From: Hondaea fermentalgiana
Lineage: Eukaryota > Sar > Bigyra > Thraustochytrida > Thraustochytriidae
Length of the DNA stretch: 64,000 bases
Direction: 5' to 3'
Assembly (NCBI GenBank): GCA_014084085.1
Contig: NPFB01000012.1
Coordinates: 483,161 to 547,160, forward strand
Below the pieces are notes generated by a model, which was not told where the DNA came from, did not search any database, and saw nothing but the letters and a program-made list of their open reading frames with translations. A program made the position numbers and the translations under genes. Position 1 is the stretch's first letter. Every line of letters starts with the position of its first letter. Below are positions 28,966 through 39,728 of the stretch, piece by piece.

Positions 28966-29547
28966 ATGGAGAGCAAATTTGCGGCAAATGAGGAAAAGTT
29001 CGAGGACGGAACGCGTGTCGAGAGCAAGCATTGCGAGCAGAGCAATGCCGGCAAGCGAGTTGGAAAAGCAGACCTTGGCGAGGACGAGACGTGGGTCCTC
29101 CCTGGCACAGGAGAAGAGTCCTCTGTGTTGGCTCGCGCAGCAGAATGGTTTGGACGCGAAAAGAAAAAGGGCAAGCTCAAGCTTTTGAGCGAGTTTGCCG
29201 AAGACAATTATCACGTCTTCGAGGAGGAGGCAACCAACCAAGGTGCGTCGGAGGACGGAACGGGATATCGGCTGGAGTACGATGAGTGCCACAAACGCTT
29301 TCTGGGTCTCTTTGAGGAGCAATTGGAATGCTTCATTGAAGAGGAGGGTTTCCGTATGGAGGACTTTGAAAAAGATTGCGAAGACGTACGCAATGGCAAG
29401 TCTCTCACGTTATTCGAGCACGAGGATCATTCTTGGTTTCTTGAGGCGCTCCTTTCAACCTTGGACTACACACATTTTCACAAGACCATGGTCAACACGG
29501 CCAAAAAGCACCTCTTTTCAGGTCGTCAGTCCAAGACCAAAAAGTAG
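28966..29547 (+). CDS. BART-domain protein (ARL2BP / CFAP36-like)
   Basis: A 193-residue acidic protein. From about residue 100, YDECHKRFLGLFEEQLECFI, then EEGFRMEDFEKDCEDV and HSWFLEALLSTLDYTHF fit the six-helix BART domain of ARL2-binding protein and CFAP36. The order is the F..LFE..LE.FI, M.DF and FL..LL...DY..F blocks. BART proteins bind GTP-loaded ARL2/ARL3 and in flagellates are found at the basal body and in cilia. Here the domain sits at the C-terminus after about 95 acidic residues, with a short basic tail (GRQSKTKK). ATG 28966 lies in a good context (CACC ATG G). Choice between ARL2BP and CFAP36 is open. Confidence 0.75.
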   Translation: MESKFAANEEKFEDGTRVESKHCEQSNAGKRVGKADLGEDETWVLPGTGEESSVLARAAEWFGREKKKGKLKLLSEFAEDNYHVFEEEATNQGASEDGTGYRLEYDECHKRFLGLFEEQLECFIEEEGFRMEDFEKDCEDVRNGKSLTLFEHEDHSWFLEALLSTLDYTHFHKTMVNTAKKHLFSGRQSKTKK

Positions 29548-30269
29548 GCATGAAGACTGGCAGGTCACGTCATGATCCAACTGCTTTGCGTCTTTTCACA
29601 ATAAAAACAAACCAAAACACGAACACCACCAAATGACCCGGACTCAATCGACTCGTATGCACATGCACACGCTCACATCAAGAAAAAAAATCAATATTCA
29701 TTCTCCTGCGCGCTGCCCTTTCTCTACTTGGATGCCTCTTAGACCCTATGGCGAGACAGTGAGTCCATGCACTCAATCTAAATGCCAGGCTGAGCCAAGC
29801 CCTCGCTCGCGCACACGCACACCCCCCTCGAAAGGAAACGATGGAGCTTTTGAGTATCTATCTCCTTGCGTGTCCTCAACCTGAGCTGAGCTTCTGTGCT
29901 GCATTCACAGTCAGAGCCGACGCGCGTCCAGCACACACTGCCTCGAACCACGACGCGCTGGCTTGTTTCCTTGCACGTCGTCTATGGCGGGCCAAAGGGA
30001 GCTTGATTGGCTAATATTAGGGTCATGCATGCATGTGATGAAGGAATGCACACTCCCGCCCGAGTTCTACCACGTCCTAGCGCCTGCTTAGCGGTTTCCC
30101 TACGTACGGACGTACGATGTTCTCACCACCACCACACGGCCCATCGTTTTCAGGCCGCATGCGCACAGCGACGGCCGAATGGGCGCGCGCACCTCCGCGC
30201 GGCAGACACGCATCGCGGACGCGGGGGACTGGCTCGCGCGCGGAGAGGGAGGCGCGCACGGCGCGGAGG
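29548..30269. other. Intergenic before the arrestin-like gene
   Basis: No gene or RNA is seen. Short self-complementary TACGTACG/ACGTACG sequences lie near 30100-30117. The downstream frame is open from 30117 but the extension is Arg/Ala/Pro-rich and probably leader. Confidence 0.45.
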
Positions 30270-31463
30270 ATGGGCGGCGCGCAGTCGGCGCCCGAGCGGC
30301 GGCTCGGGACGCTCGACGTCGCCGTGGAAAGAGAGTACTACTACCCGGGCGAGCGCGTGCAGGCGTATGTGCAGATCGAGGTACGGAGGGCTGTGCGCTG
30401 CGCGGGCGTGTACGTGGACCTGCGGTGTCTGACAGAGACGAACATCAAAAACGTGGACGGCGTGGAGGCCAAGGAAACCATTGACGCCTTGCGGCCGAGC
30501 ACGATCCTCATTACGCCAGAATGTACATTTGAGCCCGGCAAGTACCAGTTCCCCTTTGCCTTCAAGCTGCCGCTGGCAACGCCGCCGACAGTGGAAGTCA
30601 AGTCCGTTGCGGGCATCTTTGCGCGAACGAGCTTTGCCATGGCGGTGCGATTCCGCGCCGCCAAGGGGACGCGAGATCAGTCGCGTCGCTATCGCATTCG
30701 TGTGCTGAACCGACCGCAGCAACCGATGCGACCACTCCGTGTGGAAAATACGCGCGTCTTGCACAAGTTTTGCTGTTTGCGAGACGGCGTCGTGCACTGC
30801 AAATTGACCGTCAACGAACCTGCCTTCACGACCGGTGACGAGATCAGAGCCAATTTTGAAATATCAAACAGCTCCATGTACACGGTCTCGAAATTATCGA
30901 TGCGAACAATCGTCACGTACGAGGTGTCCGCAAACGGCAAATCGATCGAGATCACCGGCGAAGGGAGTCCCGAGCACGTGAGCAGCGTGACCGTAGGTCC
31001 CTCTAGCACGTCGCGGGGCAGCATTTCAATTCCCTTTGAGTTTGTCTACCCGAGTGTTGATGCGCACACGCTCAAAATCTTTCACCGCGTGGTGTTTCGA
31101 GCGCAGGTCTGGCGCAAAGGACAGGTTGAAATTGTCGTCCCCATCCTGGCGTACGGAGACCATGCCGATACGACGATCCCAAGCAAGCCCAGCAAGCCCA
31201 AGTCACGGCGATTTTTGCCAGGGTCACCCATGGGATCCTCGCGACGGCAAGCGAATGTCGAATTGGAAGGTGCGCGGGGTTCTTCGCGCATCGGACCTGG
31301 AGACTTTTCGGTTGTAGCGACGGCTGTCCCGGACCCTTCGGGTGATACGGGAGAGGAGCTCGCGTTCGCGGAGCCGATTGCCTTTGTTCCGGATGCGCAT
31401 GTGATCGAGTCCACCTCGAAAGAATTTGCGCTGGCGAGAACGCCGTCCGCGACCTTTGAATGA
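30270..31463 (+). CDS. Arrestin-domain protein with probable N-myristoylation
   Basis: A 397-residue protein with the two beta-sandwich lobes of arrestin-like (ARRDC/alpha-arrestin) adaptors. The N lobe runs from about 10 to 165 (YYYPGERVQAYVQIEV, CRCLTET-like VDLRCLTETNIK, then EPGKYQFPFAFKLP). The C lobe runs from about 175 to 305 (VHCKLTVNEPAFTTGDEI, SSTSRGSISIPFEF). FEPGKYQFPFAFKLP corresponds to the conserved G...FPF.F.LP of the family. The tail is disordered and Ser/Pro-rich without a clear PPxY motif, so recruitment of a NEDD4-type ligase is not indicated. Starting at ATG 30270 gives MGGAQSAP, which fits the myristoylation consensus (Gly2, Ser6). That supports this start over 30117 and suggests membrane attachment. 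Confidence 0.8.
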   Translation: MGGAQSAPERRLGTLDVAVEREYYYPGERVQAYVQIEVRRAVRCAGVYVDLRCLTETNIKNVDGVEAKETIDALRPSTILITPECTFEPGKYQFPFAFKLPLATPPTVEVKSVAGIFARTSFAMAVRFRAAKGTRDQSRRYRIRVLNRPQQPMRPLRVENTRVLHKFCCLRDGVVHCKLTVNEPAFTTGDEIRANFEISNSSMYTVSKLSMRTIVTYEVSANGKSIEITGEGSPEHVSSVTVGPSSTSRGSISIPFEFVYPSVDAHTLKIFHRVVFRAQVWRKGQVEIVVPILAYGDHADTTIPSKPSKPKSRRFLPGSPMGSSRRQANVELEGARGSSRIGPGDFSVVATAVPDPSGDTGEELAFAEPIAFVPDAHVIESTSKEFALARTPSATFE

Positions 31464-31674
31464 ATGTGCGTGAGTGCAGACTCGCACCTAAGTGACCTTG
31501 ACAATTACAGTGGGTTAGAAATCCATTATAAACTTGATGCGTTGTGCTTTGCTTTTATTTCTTTATCTTTTTAAACGCCTGCCTGGCCATCATGGCTGAA
31601 TTCGTGTGCGCAGAATATGCAAAACTTGCTCGTGTGTACGATACGAGGAGCAAAGTAGTATGGTTGTAGTTCTA

Positions 31675-32244
31675 CTAGTCTTTGAGCTTCTTCGCCTCGC
31701 GAGCGGCGCGGCGCTCGGAAGGTGACTGGGTCTCCTCAAAGGCCGCAAGAGTCACGAGGGCCTCGGCCTCGCGAAGATAGCGCCACTTGCCAAGCTTGCC
31801 AACCGTGTCAATGTGGTGGTGTTTGAGGATCTCATTGACGCGTTCGGGGAGGCCCTGCAGCGCTGACACGGGAAGGTCGATGATTTCCTTGAACGACTTG
31901 CTCTCGTGCTCGGCATCGAGGGCCTTGTCAGCGTTGAGCATGGACTTGGGCGGCCGCTTGCCTTCTTCGAGCTCCGCAAGTGTGACAAAGGCGCGCGCGA
32001 TCTTGCCAAATTTCCAAGTGGCCAAATCCTCGACAGTCTTCACGTGCACGGCCTCGAGGATCTCGTCAGCAACCTCGCCAAGGCCTTCGAGAGCTGACGG
32101 CTTGGCTGCGATGATAGTGCCAAAGGTCTTGTCCTCGAATGCCTTGTCTACGGCCTTGCTCACATTCATTTTGTGGTCCGCGAGCCAATCCGCGTCCTCG
32201 TCGCCGGTCTTGGCTCTCTTTGCGGCAGGTGCTGTGACCGACAT
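31675..32244 (-). CDS. Unknown protein with two copies of a helical domain
   Basis: A protein of about 189 residues containing an internal duplication. Copy 1 includes KAVDKAFEDKTFGTIIAA, SALEGLGEVADEILEAVHV and KTVEDLATWKFGKIARAFV. Copy 2 includes KALDAEHESKSFKEIIDL, SALQGLPERVNEILKHHHI and DTVGKLGKWRYLREAEALV. Each is about 70 residues with the pattern SAL.GL...(V/A).EIL....(I/V).TV..L..W. That pattern resembles helix-hairpin-helix modules, which often bind nucleic acids, but the identity is not established. A basic AAKRAKTGDED motif near the start could be a nuclear signal. ATG 32244 is preferred; the frame is open to 32448 with a basic extension that could instead be an organelle presequence. 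Confidence 0.6.
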   Translation of the reverse strand: MSVTAPAAKRAKTGDEDADWLADHKMNVSKAVDKAFEDKTFGTIIAAKPSALEGLGEVADEILEAVHVKTVEDLATWKFGKIARAFVTLAELEEGKRPPKSMLNADKALDAEHESKSFKEIIDLPVSALQGLPERVNEILKHHHIDTVGKLGKWRYLREAEALVTLAAFEETQSPSERRAAREAKKLKD

Positions 32245-32740
32245 GGCTCTCGACGCCTTGCTCGCGAGCGTCTCAGGCAGCAGCACTCGGCGCGAAAGCC
32301 TGGCGGCAGCGTTTGAGACGACGGGAAAGATGGTGCCGAGACGATGTAGTATCCTTCTTTGCGCGTTGGCCGACTCGCGAATTCGGGTTCTGGCGTCCCC
32401 AGCGACAGCGGCCCGCGGGGACGCACAATGCTTCTCTTTGGGCGGCACTGCTACTCTTTAGTCTAAGTGGAAGCTAGGCTTGCTACTTCTTACGACTCGT
32501 ATCAGTGACGTGCACACTGCAAAGATATTTTCTCGAATGCTTCGAGGCCCGTGATCTGCGACCACGCCGACGAAAGATCATGATAGACAGGTAGAAGAAG
32601 GTCGTAGGCATGGCCGCTGCAGCTAACTTGTGACGCACACGTCGCAGCCTGTCGGCCTGGTTCGAAAGTCTCTGATGTCCGAAACAAAAATCGAGTCGTC
32701 TGCTGGTTTAATATGGGAGGTGGCGGGGTGCACTAGCATT

Positions 32741-32759
32741 TGATGATGATGATGATGAC
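32741..32759. repeat. GAT trinucleotide run
   Basis: Six GAT units in the gene-poor region. Confidence 0.7.
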
Positions 32760-35700
32760 AGGCGAGGAGAGGGAACCTATCATTCAGACGACGATGGCTG
32801 CTATGCGCGGCAGAAGCCCAACTAATGCAGCAAGCGCTCGTCCGTGGCCGGCGATCTGCTGGAGAAATGTAATGTAGCTCATCGTGACGAGCATCGTTGA
32901 TTAGGGGTTTATGAGACGATTCCGCACGTTCGGGCTGTCAGTTCGAATCACTTGTAGGTTCCTGTCTTTGTGATGCCTCTGCCAATTCGCAAGTTTATTT
33001 CGAGATTTTGATTGGCAGGGACTTCGTTGAAAGTAGAGCTGCCTCCCAAGCATTTCGGTGGTACAATGCATAGTAATGAAACTCTGTTTTCAAGCTGGAA
33101 ATGTATCTCCATCAAGCGAGGGCGGCGTTCGAGAAAAAGAATCTGTAGAACAACGCAAATTAATTTCGAAATATGGATGGCGGCTCAAGCGTCCGTTTGT
33201 CATGATACAACTTCTGTGCGACTCGAAGGAAATGTAAATGCAGAAATTTTTCGCAAAGCAGGCTACTGTAGTTCATCATTTGAATACAAAACTACTTTCC
33301 ATTCTTCTTCTGTTACTATTGTTTATGTACAAGACAATGCTAAGTTCGTTTATATTTCACGGGCCTGGTTGGCAAAGGTTGAACCCGCAGATACACAGGC
33401 AGGGCTGGCGAGCGGCGCAAAGTCAGCAAAGTACCAACTTAGAATACATCATTGCGGAGTTGCACCACGCTGCAATCAACCTTTGCGAGGTTCGACTTCA
33501 AACGTGAGCCGACAAAAGCTGGACATGCACATGTGCCCGGAGGCAGTCCACACGACAGCCTCCGGTGCTTTGGCCAGTTTCCTGGCTGGCTAGCAGGCAA
33601 GACTTCGAGTGGGAGGATCACTCGGGTCAGGGAGGCAGACAAGCAGGCCGGCCTCGAAGCTGACGCGCCGAGCCTGGAGACTAGATTCATTCCGGCATTT
33701 GACACCACGACAACACCCCGAGCAAGCCGTGATCACCCACGTGGCGTGGCCACTTGCCACGCCACGGCGTTGCAATTTCATCGCCCGGGTGCATGGTGCA
33801 CTCCAAGGTAAGGCCACGCGTTGGAACATCGATCGACCGCGTTGCAAGGCGTTGCCTGCCTTATTGCTCGCGTGCACGGGGCCCTTCGGTCCTCTGGCGG
33901 CCGCCCAGCGACCATGCACGAGCCTTTCAGGTCAAAGTACCGGCTAATGGCATGGCTGGATCGTGTATCTGCAGTTTTCGGGGTAATCGTTGACGAAGTC
34001 TTGACGACAGCAGCGACAAAGGCTTGGGCCAAACAGCAGTCTACAGCACCCGCGTCGCGCATCTCGCGAGTCCCTTGCGCGTCCTTGGCAGCCTCGCCGG
34101 TGACTCCAGGACCCTCGCTCGCGGCAATGGTTGGCTGGTCGCAGTCACTATCGGCGTCTGGAAACCTGCACAAGGGCCTACTGGGCTGGTGTGTGGTGTT
34201 GTATCGACAATGCAAAACTCCGATTCCGCGCGCTCCAAGACGCGGCGACTCCCAAAGACGCACGCGCAGCGTCGAGCAGCTTTGCTCAAGCACGGCGGCG
34301 TCTATTGAATGACCGCCTCGACGCCGCGGTGCACGGGTGCGAAAGTGAGGCGAAGCGACGCGGGCTACTCCCAAGATGCGAGGGTGCGGACGCGAGGGTG
34401 CGGACATGAGGTTGCAAGACGCTCGCGCCAGAAAGTCTCGTCGCCACGCTTGCGAAGAGTGCGAGGGATGTGCTGGTTTGGCGTCATCATCATGACGAGG
34501 GCCAACTCTTGTTGTGGGCCTAGCGCAAGTGAGGGATGCAGTGAAGATCAAAACATGAGGTATCGCAGTATACTATCTGGTGGATCCAAAAGTCGGAAAT
34601 TGAAGTTGCAGCCACCAGTTCAAAGATTCTGCCCACAGAGGTTTTCGACGCAACCCTTGGACTTCGCCCGCTCGGAATCCTTTTGAGAGCAATTTTACCA
34701 AGGCCCAAGCCCTCCTTCACCTGGCAGATCGACGGCACTTGGACTACACCTTTGTCTCGTCGCCATGCCATTTCTTGCGCTGCTTGATACAAGAAACCTG
34801 GCGACGAACAAGACAAGGTATAACAAGCTTTAGGGTCAAGTCTCTGGGCACCAGGACCTGGCACACTGTCGGTCGGTCGGGCAAAGGGGTTGGACTGCAA
34901 AGCTCCTGCAGCAGTGCAGCAAGCTCACCGCATCTTCTCCAATTGATCTCCATGAGATGGACTGACGCCTGCAAAGTTGAACGAGCAGCATCGTCGGGAC
35001 ATATGAAGCACGCTTAGCCTCCTTTTCTTGGCGCAATCTTGATCAAGTCGATTCGGCGAAACGCAAGGCTGCTGCCACTTCCAAGGAGACTTGCAAGTGC
35101 TGACCGCGAAAACGTCTAATAAGATTTTCACTGTCAGTGGTGGCTGGCAAAGGTGGCTTCAAGTGGAGAAAGAAGGTCCCGTTATTTAATTGTTGATTTG
35201 AACGTCGACGGTAAGTCGAGTTTACGATGTCGGAGAGTTAGTTCTTTCTTGATCGCTTGCTACATATTTTAAACTTGACGCGCAGTGACTGAACCGCCAG
35301 TCTCGACGCGCGCTCGCGCAAGCATTATAGGCCCCGGCGACGGCGGCAACCTTTCACTGCAGTGTCAAGCGAGCGAGTGAACGGGCGACGGTGGGCGCAC
35401 AGACATATGCCGCCTCTGACCTCCACTGCCCCCGCGCGCGCCCAGTGACAAGCCCTCTTTTCGTGCGGCACGCGCCCCCCGCAGCTTCCGGGAGAAGATT
35501 CGAGGCCAGCTCCAGCGGACGTCGGTAAACCGGAGAAAAAGTGGCCGCGGATCATCCTGACGCTAGTGATTGCGGCTAGGCATATCCGTGCTCCCCGCCT
35601 TGCTCGGGCTGCGGGGCCGCTATTGCTGTGGGCGGGGCGGGTCAATCGTATGGCAGGGGACAGACCGCACGCGTCGGAGGGCCAGAGAAGATGCGGCGGC

Positions 35701-37312
35701 CCGGCGGCACTCGAGCGAGCCTTGGCGTAGGGCCGGGCGTCTCCTTGAAACAGAGAGAACGGGAAGCTTCAAGGCTCGCTCGAATGTTTGAAAGCGCTGG
35801 ACGATGCTACGATCGATCGAGACTCCGGCTCCGCGCCGCGCCGCCGCAGCTTCACCCGAGGCCCCTTTCGATGGCCCTTAGTGCGCGGAGATGGAGAGAG
35901 GAGAAGATGCGACGGCCAACATCAGCGCAAGAGCTCGTCGTTTTCGGCTCGGCGAAGGTACATCCGCATTCTCTCAGAGCCATATGACTGCGCAAAGACA
36001 GGCTGGGAAAGGCGGTCAGGAATCGAGTAAAAACGAGTGACTTAGCTTTTTCCATCTGTCCTCTCCGTCCCGTCCGCCGGAGCCGCCGGAGCTTCTGGCC
36101 GCTGCCGTTTGTCTTGCTGCAGGCCGGTTCTCATCACCGGCCCGGCGGCCACGGCCGTGGACGCGCGCGATCAGCACAGGCAGTGAGCAAGCCGCCTAGT
36201 TCGTTCGTGATGCATCATCAGGACGGCGGCCGGCACGGCTGGCTTAGGAAGTCCTCCAACGAGGCGTACTTTCTGACGGTGACAGCAACCATGACAAGCG
36301 AAGTGATAAGCGAAAGGCGAAGAGCGCAGTAGCCACAGCTGGCTGCCCCCACAGCCGTGCGAGGTGCGGGGCCCGAGGTTCACTAGCTGTAAGATTGGAC
36401 GAGGAGGCCGGATTTGAAACGCGGCTGCCAGGCAGATGAAAAGAAGCAGACTGGTATAGTCAGTCAGACAGACAGACCGATCGATGGCGCCAAACAGACA
36501 GCCAACTCGCGCGGCAGACGCCGGTCGAGCTCGAGTAGCGCAGCTTGGAACGGCGGAGAGAGCGCGGCAGAGCACGCGGGAGCAGCGAGGAGGAGAGGCA
36601 GCGCGGCAGCGCAGTGCAGGGCCTCGGCGCCGTTTTGCAGGAAGGAGGAGGAGGAAGAAAGCCTGAAAAGGAAACTCCTCGAGGGAAAGAGGAGGCTTTG
36701 ACTTGGGCCTGCCTGGCCCGGTTTGCATCGCGGCGTGCGTCCTAGAAGTACGTAGGCATCGCCTGCGCATCGCATCTCCGCAGCGCCTCAGGCCCTCGTC
36801 TCGCGCCGTTCTCGCGCGATCCGGCACGGCGGGAAGCAGCAGCGGCAGCGAGCTGGAGACTGGCAAGGAGGTTTGAATTGCGATCGCGGTTTTGGGACGG
36901 ACCCGAAGTCTATCGATCGATCAATCGATCACTGCGAAGAGCACGCACGGGCGAGTCAAAGCTGGCCGCTGGGTTGTGGTCGCATCTCCACTCGCACTCT
37001 CCCTCTCTGGCTGGTGTGCCTGACCATTGGGCTCTTGGCCTCTCGCTGTCGCCGGGCCGATCGAAACGAGAAGCATCTGCGAATTCAAATCGCTTTTCAA
37101 ATCCGCGACGGCTCGCAGCAGCAGCAGCAGCGGCGGCGGCGGCAACTTCGGCAGCGTGTCGAGCCTGGCCTGCGTCACGTCGTCCCGGCCCGCCAGGTCC
37201 GTCGGAGTGCCAGACCGTGTGGCTTCGCACCTTGCTCGGCTTCTGTCTGCAGGGCTCCTAGGAAGGAAGGAGCCAAACTCGCTTCGACGCCGCCAGCTCG
37301 CGACCCGCGGAC

Positions 37313-37377
37313 GGCGCAGCGCAGAAGAGCGTAGCGTAGCGCAGCGCAGAAGAGCGTAGCGTAGCGCAGCGCAGCGG
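37313..37377. repeat. 25-base tandem repeat
   Basis: The unit GCGCAGAAGAGCGTAGCGTA plus GCGCA repeats about two and a half times. It lies about 450 bases upstream of the SPX start, in GC-rich leader sequence. Confidence 0.8.
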
Positions 37378-37733
37378 CGGCGGGCGGAGGGGAGCGCAGC
37401 GCAGCGAGGTGCAGCGAGGCGAAGCGGGTCGCAGCGCACGCGGAGTGGGCAGAGGAAGCGGCCGAGCGGACAGTCGACAGCGGCACATCTACGCTCCTCC
37501 TACTCCGTTGCTTTCCCTCTCTCGTTGGTTGGCCGAAAGCCTGCGAGCGAGCGAGCGAGCGAGCGACGCTCTTGGACAGGCCAAGAAGGAGAGAAGAGGC
37601 GCACGCGCACGCGGTGCGGGCTGTCCTTCTCTTTTTCGTGTTCTTGCTGTTGGACGCCACGCCTCTCGCCCCCTCCTTGTGATTCGCGTGACGTTGGTCA
37701 CCCAGTGGGCCTGAGGAGAGAGAAGTCCTTCAC

Positions 37734-37740
37734 TATATAT
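37734..37740 (+). promoter_or_regulatory. TATA-like element upstream of the SPX gene
   Basis: TATATAT lies 82-88 bases before the ATG at 37822, in otherwise GC-rich sequence. The distance suits a core promoter with a leader of about 50-60 bases. Its use is inferred from position only. Confidence 0.4.
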
Positions 37741-37821
37741 CACATAAGGGCAGGAGCCCGGGAGACTGGAAAACTCCGAGTCCAGTCGTGCGCCAAGCAA
37801 GTCGAGCCAAACAAAGCCAAA

Positions 37822-38838
37822 ATGAAGTTTGGCAAGAAGATCGCTCATGCCGCGAACACATCCACCGAGCTGTGCAAGCCCGAGTGCTGGCTCGACTACA
37901 AGCAGCTCAAGAAGCTGCTAAAGACCTTTGAGGCATCCTCCGCGGGCAAAGCCACCGCCATTGAACGATGCTCCAACGTGGCTGTCGCAGAGCTCATGAA
38001 GAACGCCGACGAAAAGAACTTCTTTCTGTTCCTGCGCAAAGAGCTGGGCAAGGTCTCCCACATCTTTGCAGAGCTCGAGCGACGCGCACTCACCCAGTTT
38101 CTTCAACTCTTGCACGTCATCGAGGCCGCGCGCAGTGAGATGCGCGCTCTTCCGGCCGAGGCCCTCAACCCCATCGTTGAGCGCCTCACCATTGTGCACA
38201 GACATCTCGTTCTTCTCCGCAACTTTGCCGTGCTCAACTACTGTGGCTTTACCAAGATCCTGAAAAAGCACGACAAGCTCACCGGCTTTGAGACCAAAGA
38301 TAAGTACATGCTCAAGATTGTCAACGAGCAGGCCTTTGCGCAGCATACCACACTGAAAAAGGCTCTTGAAATCATTGCAGAAGAGTACGAGGCCCTCAAG
38401 TCCGGAACAGTGCTTATCGCGTCGCGTCGCCACGCCGTAGACGAGTTTGCAAGCTCCATTCAAGACGCAAAACCCACGGGACATGTGCGGAAAAACTCGA
38501 ATGCAGAGGTCAGCAAGGCCAACTCGAAGTCATCCATCAAAATGGCTGCGCCGCGCGCTCCCAAAAACGCCCCCGCATCCAAGCTTGATACCAAGCGCTA
38601 CCGCGCTCAGCCTCTCAAACGCCAAACTGCAAACGATCAAAAGGAACAGTTTGCATGCGCGAATGCAGACGCGGCCATCAACTGGGATGCAAAGACCCGT
38701 CCAAGAAAGCGCTCGCGACTCGGCGCCGAAATGGCTGAGCAGCTCCTCCCTTCCGATCCGCTCTTTTCCCTCATGCATGCCGTCGAAATGCATTCTCAAA
38801 TAGAGACTTCCAAGCTCGAGTCCAAGTCTTCCGCATGA
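37822..38838 (+). CDS. SPX-domain protein
   Basis: A 338-residue protein whose first 170 residues are an SPX domain, the sensor of inositol pyrophosphates that reports phosphate status. Diagnostic features are the start MKFGKKIAHA, WLDYKQLKKLLK (basic patch for InsP binding), FFLFLRKELGKV and YCGFTKILKKHDKLTG. The rest of the protein has no EXS, RING, MFS or VTC domain. It is Ser/Lys-rich with a possible nuclear signal (TRPRKRSRLG). It therefore resembles stand-alone SPX regulators of plants, which bind PHR transcription factors, more than transporters. ATG 37822 starts directly at the domain, which argues against the longer frame from 37525. Confidence 0.9.
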   Translation: MKFGKKIAHAANTSTELCKPECWLDYKQLKKLLKTFEASSAGKATAIERCSNVAVAELMKNADEKNFFLFLRKELGKVSHIFAELERRALTQFLQLLHVIEAARSEMRALPAEALNPIVERLTIVHRHLVLLRNFAVLNYCGFTKILKKHDKLTGFETKDKYMLKIVNEQAFAQHTTLKKALEIIAEEYEALKSGTVLIASRRHAVDEFASSIQDAKPTGHVRKNSNAEVSKANSKSSIKMAAPRAPKNAPASKLDTKRYRAQPLKRQTANDQKEQFACANADAAINWDAKTRPRKRSRLGAEMAEQLLPSDPLFSLMHAVEMHSQIETSKLESKSSA

Positions 38839-39728
38839 TTTCTTCCTGTACATTGCAACCCCCGTGTCACGGCTTTGGGGCCTCTTTGCTCTCTTCCGAC
38901 GTCTGTATTCTTCCTCAGCCCCTGTTAGTCCTCTTGCTGCAGGTTGGGCCGTCTTCGCAAGGCTTTTTCTACTCGTCTTCTTCTTCTTCTGCTTCTTCTC
39001 CTTCTTCCTGGAAAGGTCCCAATTAATCACCCGTCTCTTCTGATTCGTGAAATCGAGTCATACACCTCTTCATTTGTATTCGTTTGATCATAACGATGCC
39101 AGAAAGGCATTGACTCATGACGAATACGCCACACACACACACCCAAACCCACGCGATCGAGTCCGAATTTCCGGACCCTTTCACGTGAACCTGAGGAATG
39201 CAAGCTGCTGCGCTCCTCACACCCGTAGTTGTTTTTATCGCTTCCCCCTAGTAGTACGTACCTCCATCATCACGAATGATTTATACCTGTCTCTGAAGCG
39301 TTGTAGAATACTTTTGGGTCGAACAAAGACTTGCGTGTCAAAAAGAAGCGACTTTTTGCTTGATTGACTGCGAGGCATCTTGTGCCTCAGAAGGCGAACT
39401 AACTTCAAGCCATCGTCACTAACTTTGTTCGTATTCAAAGCAATCAGGTGCAGAAATATGCGGGGACAATATGCGGGGACTCAACGATCGACAATCTGGT
39501 GTAATGCATGAAATTCATGCACACAAGCATGCATATATTGATCATATTTTCATAAATTGGACGTCGCTGGCTAAAAGGGTTAAAAGGGGGTGAACAATTT
39601 CAGCCACCAGCAAAAGTTGTATAGCAGTATGCCGAGGCGCTCGCCTCGTGCGGACGTCAACGCCTCAGACACTCAACTCTTGCCTCGTGCGGACATCAAC
39701 GCTTCAGACACTCGTCAAGCGTTTCACG
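38839..39728. other. Intergenic, 890 bases, with short direct repeats
   Basis: No gene is seen. A TTCTTC-rich tract lies near 38970-39005. AATATGCGGGGAC is repeated directly at about 39457-39480. The 39-base-period duplication at 39644-39713 lies at its end. Confidence 0.45.
39644..39713. repeat. Direct duplication of a 31-base segment, period 39
   Basis: CCTCGTGCGGACGTCAACGC followed by CTCAGACACTC (39644-39674) is repeated at 39683-39713 with two changes. It lies just downstream of the minus-strand gene stop at 39729. Confidence 0.85.

Larger units (their letters stand above)
32245..37821. other. Gene-poor region of about 5.5 kb
   Basis: No gene is supported. The first half (32.5-35.3 kb) is AT-richer and has a GAT run (32741-32759), a short tandem GCGAGGGTGCGGAC (about 34378-34406) and degenerate repeated segments near 33770-33890. 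Open frames at 33012 (+) and 33778-34551 (-) show no family features. The second half (35.3-37.8 kb) is GC-rich with Arg/Ala-rich chance frames on both strands and a 25-base tandem repeat at 37313. The last part is the SPX gene promoter. No tRNA fold could be found by eye around the GTTCGAATC at about 32941. Non-coding RNAs or fast-evolving short genes remain possible. Confidence 0.45.

Noticed and set aside
32900..32965. Possible tRNA around GTTCGAATC (about 32941)
   Set aside because: The T-arm stem does not pair (GTCAG against CACTT), and no acceptor or anticodon arm could be drawn.
33012..33593. 193-codon + strand frame in AT-richer DNA
   Set aside because: Composition is close to random, with no hydrophobic core pattern or motif. 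It could be a fast-evolving gene, but nothing supports that.
33778..34551. 257-codon minus-strand frame in the gene-poor region
   Set aside because: Cys/Arg/Thr/Pro-rich with no recognisable domain; it overlaps the degenerate repeats and similar-length frames on the other strand.
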